Under the pieces are notes generated by a model. That model saw only the letters and a program-made list of their open reading frames with translations. It was not told where the DNA came from and searched no databases. 64,000 nt of DNA, taken from contig JACAEN010000032.1 in NCBI GenBank assembly GCA_013388845.1, positions 1 through 64,000 on the forward strand, read 5' to 3'. Both the position numbers and the translations under genes were made by a program. Of the stretch, positions 58,530 through 64,000 are shown one piece after another. Every line of letters begins with the position of its first letter. The first letter of the stretch is position 1. The DNA comes from Chloroflexota bacterium. GTDB lineage: Bacteria; Chloroflexota; Dehalococcoidia; GIF9; AB-539-J10.

Positions 58530-59089
58530 CAACCCAAAAGATACTTGGGAAATTTCCCGCCCCAGCAAGGCAGTAAGAATTTCCACAGCGGTATCTTAGA
58601 GATTCCAGCTAGGAGTCCGGCTATGTCGAATGGCAATATGGGTTGAAGAGAGATGATGAGAATACCCCAAGGACCATATCGCTGCATCCAGCCTACGAAC
58701 CTCTTATATCCCGGCGCGTTCTCAACGTTTACAATTCTCTTTCCCAAATAGCCGGCATAATAACCACTCAATTCCCCCAGGGTGCCAGCGACGCTGGCTA
58801 CGAGCGCCACAAGAACAAAACCCCACGGTGATACCTCCGTCATCATCTTCGCCACTGTTATCATTATGGAAACATGGAAATATACTGGAATCAGGATGGC
58901 TGCGTTAGCTACCATGGTGATCCCGAAGACAGCTAAATAAGCTAGAGGGCCCAATTTTTGTATGGGGATATTGAAATGAGCCATTAAGTATTCGAGGAGG
59001 TAGGCAAGGCCGCCACTGAGACCAATAAGGATAGCAACATAGAACACCATCCTAAGCCATCTCTTTTGCTTCAGCCTTTCCATTATCAT
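58469..59089 (-). CDS. VTT/DedA-type membrane protein
   Basis: A 206-residue membrane protein with hydrophobic helices near residues 14-34 (VFYVAILIGLSGGLAYLLE), 48-80 and 90-110, and a family-like ISLQPILPFDIAGLLAGISK region near 150 with the proline-rich re-entrant element. It probably moves lipids or lipid carriers across the membrane; the substrate is unknown. Its 3' end overlaps the convergent cca gene. Confidence 0.75.
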   Translation of the reverse strand: MIMERLKQKRWLRMVFYVAILIGLSGGLAYLLEYLMAHFNIPIQKLGPLAYLAVFGITMVANAAILIPVYFHVSIMITVAKMMTEVSPWGFVLVALVASVAGTLGELSGYYAGYLGKRIVNVENAPGYKRFVGWMQRYGPWGILIISLQPILPFDIAGLLAGISKIPLWKFLLPCWGGKFPKYLLGCYLGGAFLEWLWGLLPPLPL

Positions 59090-59129
59090 TAAATCACCTA
59101 CCCTGAGAGTTTAGAGACCCGCAGCTACG

Positions 59130-59146
59130 CCCCGATTCTATCGGGG
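59130..59146. repeat. Palindrome supplying the ispE stop codon
   Basis: CCCCGATTCTATCGGGG overlaps the ispE 3' end. On the minus strand the reading frame enters the palindrome as CCC CGA TAG, so the stop lies inside the repeat. Confidence 0.6.
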
Positions 59147-59986
59147 TGGAAAAGTAGATGCCAGGTAGCACTCCAGCTTTTGCTTTTTCAGACGTGAGAA
59201 CAATTCACCGGCTTGTTCCGCCCCTGGGAAAAAAGTAAATAGACATGGCCCGGAGCCAGCCAGATAAACTCCTGGAGCCCCAGCTTCCTCCAAAATCTTG
59301 CGATATTTGTCCAGTCCGGGGAAAAAATCAAAGGCTATCTTTTCAAAGACATTGAACATAAGGGCAGGGGCAATAGTCTTCCCGCGCATCAGAGATAACA
59401 AAACTGCTTTAACGAACTGGCCTTCCGTGAAATCAGCAACAATCAATCTATCATACATCTTTTTTGTTTTGCCGGGGATTTTGGGCAATGGCGGCACCAG
59501 CAACACAAACCAGGTTGCAGGCAACTGTGGTAGCGGGCTTACCTTTTCTCCTCTATCCTCCACCAGAGCCGTGCCTTTATGAATAAAGAAAGGGACATCC
59601 GACCCCAGCTTAGAGGCTAAACGAACCAGCTCGAAAAGCGGCAACCCCAATCTCCAAAGCTCATTTAGAGCTAAAAGAGCGGCAGCGGCGTCGCTACTAC
59701 CACCCCCCAATCCCACACCCCAAGGTATATGCTTACGAAGTTCGATGCGTGCCCCCAGACGACATTTTGTGTTTTCTTTAAGCAGGGTAGCTGCTTCTGT
59801 TACCAAGTTATCATGCTTCAAGCTGGGCTCATCGCACTCAAAGTATATTTCTTCGTCTAGCTGAAAATTGAGAACATCGCACAAGTCTATGGACTGGATA
59901 ATGCTGGAAATCAGGTGATAATCATTGTCTTTGCCCAGTACCTCAAGGACGAGGTTTATTTTAGCCGGGGCATATACAGTTAACAT
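59138..59986 (-). CDS. ispE: 4-diphosphocytidyl-2-C-methyl-D-erythritol kinase IspE
   Basis: GHMP kinase of the MEP isoprenoid pathway. The N-terminal YAPAKINLVLEVLGK carries the conserved lysine, IPWGVGLGGGSSDAAAALLA near residue 90 is the phosphate-binding loop, and GVYLAGSGPCLFTFF near 245 is motif 3. The 282-residue length is normal. The last residues (TFPPR) and stop derive from a palindromic repeat. It lies 13 nt downstream of rsmA on the same strand. The MEP pathway supports a bacterial origin. Confidence 0.95.
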   Translation of the reverse strand: MLTVYAPAKINLVLEVLGKDNDYHLISSIIQSIDLCDVLNFQLDEEIYFECDEPSLKHDNLVTEAATLLKENTKCRLGARIELRKHIPWGVGLGGGSSDAAAALLALNELWRLGLPLFELVRLASKLGSDVPFFIHKGTALVEDRGEKVSPLPQLPATWFVLLVPPLPKIPGKTKKMYDRLIVADFTEGQFVKAVLLSLMRGKTIAPALMFNVFEKIAFDFFPGLDKYRKILEEAGAPGVYLAGSGPCLFTFFPGAEQAGELFSRLKKQKLECYLASTFPPR

Positions 59987-59999
59987 GGTAATTCTTTAA

Positions 60000-60983
60000 C
60001 TACTCACCTCCAATGTCATTCTGAGGAGTCCCGATACGTCGGGACGACGAAGAATCTCGAGATCCTCCGCGGAGCCTGCCCTGAGCGGGGCTAGATTCTT
60101 CGCTTCGCTCAGAATGACAAGAAGTGAAGGGCTCAGGATGGCACGTATAGGGAGCAAAGACTTTCCAGAGTTCCCTCCACTCCTCCAAGCTTAGAGTTTC
60201 CGCCCGCCGTTTGCCATCTATTCCTGCCTTCTCCAACAACAAAGCAACCTGGTTGGGCGGCATCTCTAAAGAATGCGCCAAGGAATTGCGAAGCTGTTTG
60301 CGAGGAGCGCTGAAACCATGCATAACTATATTAAAAAAACCGACGACATCGGATATCTCGATAGGCGGCTGGGAGTAAACATCCAACTGTAAGATAACCG
60401 AATCTACCTTGGGCGGGGGATAAAAACTTGTCGCTGGAACGTAGGCTATAATAGTAGGCTTACCATAAAACTGAGCCTTAACGCTGAGCAACCTCATCTT
60501 ACCAGGGACGGCAGCGATGGTTTCACCCACTTCCTTCTGTACCATTATTACCATTTCTGAAGGTCGGGGCTGTGCTTCGAGAAAATGGCCCAATACTGGT
60601 GAGGTAATGTAATAAGGAAGATTAGCGATGACTTTATAACCCCGGGCAAGTTCGGAGGCGGGTAAATTATTTTCTAGAAGCTGCCGAGGGGTAACCTTAA
60701 GTATATCAGCATGGATAATTCTGACATCAGGAAAAGCAGCCAGTCGTTTTTTCAGCAGAGCCACTAATTTGGAATCAAGCTCAACGGCAATGACCCTGGC
60801 TCCTCGTTTAGCTAACCCTTCGGTTAATATGCCCAGGCCGGGACCTATCTCAACTACGACGTCTCCGGGGCTAAGTTGGGCAGCAGATAAAATACGCTCT
60901 AATACAGCTTCATCTATAAGGAAATGCTGCCCCAGGCGTTTTTTCGGCTTGAAGCCAAATTGGCGGAGGGTTTGCTGGTACAA
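60000..60983 (-). CDS. rsmA: 16S rRNA dimethyladenosine transferase RsmA (KsgA)
   Basis: Dimethylates two adjacent adenosines near the 3' end of 16S rRNA. Family motifs: PKKRLGQHFLIDEAVLERIL near the start, VVEIGPGLGILTEGLAKRG, VIANLPYYITSPVLGHFLEA near 115 (the NLPY catalytic motif), and APRKQLRNSLAHSLE. TTG 60983 (YQQTLRQFGFKPKKRLGQ) is chosen because an upstream frame to 61094 would run into the SRP RNA and is not family-like. After FAPY the protein gains about 45 residues (CHSERSEESS..., RIGTPQNDIGGE) encoded by a dispersed palindromic repeat. Confidence 0.93.
   Translation of the reverse strand: MYQQTLRQFGFKPKKRLGQHFLIDEAVLERILSAAQLSPGDVVVEIGPGLGILTEGLAKRGARVIAVELDSKLVALLKKRLAAFPDVRIIHADILKVTPRQLLENNLPASELARGYKVIANLPYYITSPVLGHFLEAQPRPSEMVIMVQKEVGETIAAVPGKMRLLSVKAQFYGKPTIIAYVPATSFYPPPKVDSVILQLDVYSQPPIEISDVVGFFNIVMHGFSAPRKQLRNSLAHSLEMPPNQVALLLEKAGIDGKRRAETLSLEEWRELWKVFAPYTCHPEPFTSCHSERSEESSPAQGRLRGGSRDSSSSRRIGTPQNDIGGE
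60014..60119. repeat. 106-bp palindromic repeat translated as the rsmA tail
   Basis: TGTCATTCTGAG (60014-60025) and CTCAGAATGACA (60108-60119) are perfect 12-bp inverted ends. Inside are GATTCTTCGCTTCGCTC-type sequence and a TCCCGATACGTCGGGA palindrome (60029-60044), so two element types are nested. The HSERSEES-type peptide is a known sign of such repeats being read through. Confidence 0.8.
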
Positions 60984-61066
60984 AAGCGTCAGACCTGTCC
61001 AAATAATTGGTGGAGGCCCTTCCCTACCTTCCTTATTGCCACGTTCATAGCTTTCAAAATTTCTAT

Positions 61067-61341
61067 GAGCCGTGCACCCACTCTCGATTTCCAAACCGAT
61101 AAGTTGTCCTTGCCAGCTAGCTCCAGCCAGGCACCTCTATGTCACACTGGAAATACTACTTACCGCTGCTTCCTTCCGGACCTGACGGGGTTCATAGCCT
61201 CCAGTTGCATAGAACCCGACTATCAACACCGCTCAGCAAAAACAAAGTCTCACCAGCCGTAAACCTCAAGCAGGAATTCAGCCCCGCTATAGCGGTTTTC
61301 GGGTACAGGGCACCGCTAGTTCCCCGCCTAGCACGGCTCGT
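61067..61341 (-). ncRNA. ffs: Signal recognition particle RNA, long bacterial form
   Basis: Scaffold of the SRP that binds Ffh and targets nascent membrane proteins. The helix-8 core GTCAGGTCCGGAAGGAAGCA is on the minus strand at about 61168-61187. The 5' part has GTGCTAGGCGGGGAACTAGC and GGTGCCCTGTACCCG, the Alu-domain sequence of Bacillus-type scRNA. The 5' GAGCCGTGC pairs with the 3' GCACGGCTC, closing the molecule at about 275 nt. Ends are set by this pairing and may be a few nt off. Confidence 0.92.
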
Positions 61342-61476
61342 TCATGATGTTACCAATAAGTGTTCACTACGTCAACATCAGAATAGAGCCAGATTGGACT
61401 GGAAGAGATTGATTGATAGTCTGAGTTGACTAACTATCGGATAAGCCAGTAACATAAATGGCTCTGGGAGGTAGAT

Positions 61477-62004
61477 ATGATTAGAAGCGTTAATGGCAAG
61501 ACGCCCAAGATAGCTGATTCAGCCTTTATCAGCGAAGCAGCTTATATTGTTGGTGATGTAGAAATTGGCGAAAACTCCAGCGTGTGGCCGGGAGCGGTAA
61601 TCAGGGGAGATATCGGCAAGATAAAAATTGGCAAGAATAGCGTTGTTGAGGATAACTGCGTTATTCATTCAGGGTCACCAAACCTGCCTCCCATGGCGGA
61701 GGTTACCATCGGGGACAATGTCATTATCGGTCACGGCGCCGTTTCTAATGGCCGTAGAATCGGAAACAATGTTGTGATAGGTATGAATGCTACCATCCTT
61801 CACGATGTTGAGATTGGCGACAATTCCCTAATTGCCGCTGGTTCTGTAGTTACAGAAAAGACGAAAATTCCCGACAATTCATTTGTTACTGGTGTGCCCG
61901 GAAAAATCAGGAGGAAAATCACTGCCGAGCAACTATGGTGGTCACAGAATAGCCCAGCAATCTATCGCCAACTAGCTCAGCGATATAAGCGCGAAGGACT
62001 TTAG
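61477..62004 (+). CDS. Gamma-carbonic-anhydrase-like hexapeptide-repeat protein
   Basis: A 175-residue left-handed beta-helix protein (YrdA/PaaY/CaiE-like). Hexapeptide repeats run through DVEIGENSSVWPGAVIRGDI, NSVVEDNCVIHSG, DNVIIGHGAVSNGRRIGNNV and VIGMNATILHDVEIGDNSLI. Metal-binding histidines are expected at VIHSG and IIGHG; in the third site HDVEIGDN follows MNATIL. True carbonic anhydrase activity is possible but not certain. GGAGG lies 5 nt upstream of ATG 61477. Confidence 0.88.
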   Translation: MIRSVNGKTPKIADSAFISEAAYIVGDVEIGENSSVWPGAVIRGDIGKIKIGKNSVVEDNCVIHSGSPNLPPMAEVTIGDNVIIGHGAVSNGRRIGNNVVIGMNATILHDVEIGDNSLIAAGSVVTEKTKIPDNSFVTGVPGKIRRKITAEQLWWSQNSPAIYRQLAQRYKREGL

Positions 62005-62089
62005 AGCGCCAGCCGTAAATCGTGGTTTTGGCCGGTTGTGACTACAAAATCGTGCCCGGAATTTTTTCTTAAGGGGGGTTATCGGAGGC

Positions 62090-62116
62090 TTGACAATTTC
62101 CGGCGAATAGTATAAA
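62090..62116 (+). promoter_or_regulatory. Candidate promoter for the Mrp antiporter operon
   Basis: TTGACA (62090-62095) and TATAAA (62111-62116) are 15 nt apart, about 105 nt before the first antiporter gene. The spacing is short but both boxes are good. Confidence 0.45.
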
Positions 62117-62221
62117 TTTACGTGGTTTTGTAAAGATTCTGAGAAAACTAAGCCATTAGAGCAAGGTAGCAGCTTTGAAATGAGACCACTCTCCAGAGAG
62201 AAGCTGCGTATGCGATAAAGT

Positions 62222-62734
62222 ATGAGGTTCCTGATTACAGCGGTGGTCGCTTATGCGGCTTATCTTATTCTCACTATCGGCAGCGGCACCGTTGCTTTAT
62301 GGAGCAAAGAAGAGCTTATCGTCGGGGCAATATTCGCTGTGATAGCCGGTGCCCTGCTCAGGAATCGGTTCATCGGCAAAGACCTGCGCATGCTGAACCC
62401 GAGGCGGTGGTTTACATTCCTTGTTTACCTGTTCCCCTTTTTCTTGGCCATGGCTAAAGCCAACATTGACGTAGCCTACCGCGTCATCACCGGGCGGATT
62501 AATCCCGCTATCGTGAAGATAAACCCCAACCTGAAGAACGATATGTCAGTCACCATGCTGGCCACCTCCATCACCCTGACGCCGGGAACATTGAGCGTGG
62601 ACGTTGAACCAAAAACCAACGAACTCTATGTGCACTGGATAAATGTTGACCCTGAGATCCTTAAGGATATGCCGAGAGACTACCATCCGATATGCGGCAG
62701 TTTTCCTGACTGGGCAAGGAGGATCACAGGATGA
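62222..62734 (+). CDS. mnhE: Mrp/Mnh Na+/H+ antiporter subunit E
   Basis: A 170-residue membrane protein with N-terminal helices (FLITAVVAYAAYLILTIGSG, IVGAIFAVIAGALLRNRFIG) and the subunit-E signature VTMLATSITLTPGTLSVDVE near residue 110. First gene of a chain matching the E-F-G-(D)-(E)-B order of Mrp modules within Mbh/Mbx-type complexes. The start has no clear ribosome site. Confidence 0.9.
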   Translation: MRFLITAVVAYAAYLILTIGSGTVALWSKEELIVGAIFAVIAGALLRNRFIGKDLRMLNPRRWFTFLVYLFPFFLAMAKANIDVAYRVITGRINPAIVKINPNLKNDMSVTMLATSITLTPGTLSVDVEPKTNELYVHWINVDPEILKDMPRDYHPICGSFPDWARRITG

Positions 62735-62988
62735 TCAACTGGCTTCCGACGCTCATCGCCGTAGCGGTGTGTATTATCATCATCATGGTACGCGTCTTTA
62801 TAGGGCCAGGGGCGCCGACAAGGCTGGTGGCTTTTGACACCGCCAATACTCTGGTGGTAGCCGGTCTGGTCGTTGCGGCCATAATGTTCAATCACGCGAT
62901 TTTTGTGGATGTGGCCATCGTGTATGCTTTGCTCTCGTTCGCCATGACGCTGTATGTGGCCAAATACATTCAGGGGGACAAATTTTAG
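62731..62988 (+). CDS. mnhF: Mrp/Mnh Na+/H+ antiporter subunit F
   Basis: An 85-residue protein with three membrane helices (LIAVAVCIIIIMVRVFIGPG, ANTLVVAGLVVAAIMFNHAI, VAIVYALLSFAMTLYVAKYI). The PTRLVAFDTANTL segment is typical of MrpF. It overlaps subunit E by 4 nt and subunit G by 1 nt. Confidence 0.9.
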   Translation: MINWLPTLIAVAVCIIIIMVRVFIGPGAPTRLVAFDTANTLVVAGLVVAAIMFNHAIFVDVAIVYALLSFAMTLYVAKYIQGDKF

Positions 62989-63353
62989 TGGAGACGCTGA
63001 ACACAGTCAGCTATGTATTCATAGGAATTGGCCTTTTCTTCAATTTTGTGGGAGCCATCGGCCTCCACCGCTTTCCCGATGTGTACACCAGATTGCATGC
63101 CGCAACCAAATGCACCACCTTTGGCTCCATCTTCCTCATCCTGGCGGTAATTGTGCAGTCCGCGGGAATTTGGGCAAGGGAAGGCACTATTTCGCAATCT
63201 GTAATATGCATACACTCTGTGGTAGCGTTGGTGGCGCTGCTAGTTACCAATGCCACCGGCGCTCACGCCATGGCCCGGGCGGCACATCGCAGCGGAGAAA
63301 AGCCCGCCCGAGCAGTAGTGGATGACCTAGCAAATAGAAAGGAAAGAGAGTGA
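62988..63353 (+). CDS. mnhG: Mrp/Mnh Na+/H+ antiporter subunit G
   Basis: A 121-residue protein starting at GTG 62988. It has the MrpG hallmark AIGLHRFPDVYTRLHAATKC near residue 24 and further helices (LIILAVIVQSAG-like region and VVALVALLVTNATGAHAMAR). The C-terminal tail is charged and cytoplasmic. It overlaps neighbours by 1 and 4 nt. Confidence 0.9.
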   Translation: METLNTVSYVFIGIGLFFNFVGAIGLHRFPDVYTRLHAATKCTTFGSIFLILAVIVQSAGIWAREGTISQSVICIHSVVALVALLVTNATGAHAMARAAHRSGEKPARAVVDDLANRKERE

Positions 63354-63595
63354 TTGAGGCTGGAGTTCTACATATAATAATACCGCTGGCACTGGTTGTC
63401 TGTGCCATACTGGTGGCTGTATTTCGGGACCTTCTGTATTCAGTCGTATCGCTGGCTGTGCTGAGTCTGTTGTTAGCCTTCGAGTATTATCTTCTCAAGG
63501 CTCCTGACGTAGCCATTGCTGAAGCAGGAATTGGAGCAGCTGTGACCGCAGCCATTTTTATCATCACTCTCAGAGCGACCAAGCGCATGGAGTGA
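63350..63595 (+). CDS. DUF4040/MbhD-like membrane subunit
   Basis: An 81-residue protein with three helices and the conserved LLKAPDVAIAEAGIGAAVTA motif, which matches the C-terminal part of MrpA and the separate MbhD subunit of membrane-bound hydrogenase-type complexes. That MrpA is split here, as in Mbh-like operons, argues against a classical single-polypeptide MrpA. Confidence 0.87.
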   Translation: MIEAGVLHIIIPLALVVCAILVAVFRDLLYSVVSLAVLSLLLAFEYYLLKAPDVAIAEAGIGAAVTAAIFIITLRATKRME

Positions 63596-63598
63596 ATT

Positions 63599-63880
63599 AT
63601 GAGAAAGATTGCAGGTCTGATTTCATGGCTTGTTCTGGTAGCCTTTCTGGTAAGCGGGATGCTGCTCCTCCACCCCTTTGGCTACCCAACTCCATCTGAT
63701 ATGGACGATTATATAATCGAGAACGCCCAAGAAGAAACCGGGAGCAACAGCGTGGTAGCGTCGGTGGTCTTTGACTACCGCGGGTTTGATACGCTGGGGG
63801 AGGCTACGATACTGTTCACGGCGGTGACAGGGGTGTTGCTTCTGTTACGAACTCGTAAACGCAAGGAGGAGAGCTCCTGA
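63599..63880 (+). CDS. MbhE-like membrane subunit
   Basis: A 93-residue protein with an N-terminal helix (LISWLVLVAFLVSGMLLLHP), an extracytoplasmic loop with NSVVASVVFDYRGFDTLGEA and a second helix (TILFTAVTGVLLLLR) followed by a basic tail. The FDYRGFDTLGEATILF motif is the counterpart of the MrpA-C/MbhE domain. It ends TGATG, overlapping the next start. Confidence 0.87.
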   Translation: MRKIAGLISWLVLVAFLVSGMLLLHPFGYPTPSDMDDYIIENAQEETGSNSVVASVVFDYRGFDTLGEATILFTAVTGVLLLLRTRKRKEESS

Positions 63881-64000
63881 TGCTGTCCAAGATTGTGCGC
63901 ACCGTAGCCAATCAGCTTATTCTGTTTATCCTCACCTTCGGCCTGTATATCATTGCCCATGGACATCTTACCCCGGGTGGAGGCTTTCAGGGTGGTGCTG
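63880..64000 (+). CDS. mnhB: Mrp/Mnh antiporter subunit B, cut by the window end
   Basis: Only the first 40 codons are present, reading MLSKIVRTVANQLILFILT and then HGHLTPGGGFQGGA, the hallmark of MrpB/MbhF. The gene overlaps the upstream stop by one base. Later subunits (C, D) are expected to follow outside the window. Confidence 0.85.
   Translation, partial: MLSKIVRTVANQLILFILTFGLYIIAHGHLTPGGGFQGGA

Noticed and set aside
61100-61240. 4.5S-type short SRP RNA only
   Set aside because: The upstream minus-strand sequence matches the Alu-domain part of the long bacterial form, and its 5' and 3' ends pair, so the longer gene is preferred.

Overview
The window is bacterial chromosomal DNA. Bacterial-type tsaD, rsmA, ispE, cca, radC and a long, Bacillus-like SRP RNA rule out an archaeon. 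The combination of an archaeal-style CODH/acetyl-CoA synthase (CdhA, CdhB, short CdhC), bacterial methyl-branch genes (MetF/MetV, AcsE), many molybdopterin oxidoreductases and numerous short palindromic repeats points to an anaerobic, probably uncultured Chloroflexota (Dehalococcoidia-like) acetogen or organic-matter degrader. The phylum is an inference from gene content, not a measurement.

Region 1 (0-23.5 kb): apart from mobA, everything is on the minus strand and forms an almost gap-free Wood-Ljungdahl island. Transcribed from a near-consensus promoter at about 23.45 kb it reads acsE, acsD, cdhA, cdhB, cdhC, acsC, nuoE-like, nuoF-like, cooC/acsF, [NiFe] hydrogenase small and large subunits, hydrogenase protease, metV, metF and a DUF3786 gene. 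A second nuoE-nuoF-fdhA formate dehydrogenase set follows with its own candidate promoter. mobA (molybdenum cofactor guanylylation) converges on fdhA. Together these genes supply CO2-to-formate, methylene-THF-to-methyl-THF, methyl transfer to the corrinoid protein, CO2/CO interconversion and acetyl-CoA assembly, plus hydrogen and NAD(P)H electron entry.

Region 2 (23.5-33.4 kb): a DnaJ-like protein, a hydrolase and a winged-helix regulator precede a tight plus-strand cluster of a lysine 2,3-aminomutase-like radical SAM enzyme, two D-Ala-D-Ala-ligase-like ATP-grasp enzymes and a GNAT acetyltransferase. This looks like a small pathway making a beta-lysine-derived amide or peptide and is my best candidate for an undescribed system. 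A tautomerase, a DedA-type membrane protein, a molybdopterin oxidoreductase and an ABM-domain protein follow.

Region 3 (33.5-42 kb): an accessory region. It holds a lipoprotein, an RRM RNA-binding protein, a NEW3-domain surface protein flanked by a 0.47-kb direct duplication carrying two zinc-ribbon genes (each with a start-codon-sequestering hairpin), AT-rich genes of unknown function including nuclease-like ones, a decayed radC fragment, repeats and a methyltransferase.

Region 4 (42-56.2 kb): a catabolic block. It has a molybdopterin oxidoreductase with its Fe-S partner, a PaaK-type CoA ligase, an aldehyde dehydrogenase, an isochorismatase-like hydrolase, a split PEP-synthase-like pair resembling phenylphosphate synthase, a carboxyltransferase-domain protein, a Tm-1-like protein and a HapK-like protein, with remnants of duplicated or lost genes. 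Anaerobic aromatic-acid or phenol metabolism is the likely theme.

Region 5 (56.2-64 kb): housekeeping genes (radC, cca, a VTT membrane protein, ispE, rsmA, SRP RNA, a gamma-carbonic-anhydrase-like protein) and the start of an Mrp/Mbh-type Na+/H+ antiporter operon cut by the window end. Several housekeeping genes carry short palindromic repeats in frame or at their ends. I saw no tRNA, rRNA, CRISPR array, prophage or intact transposase.
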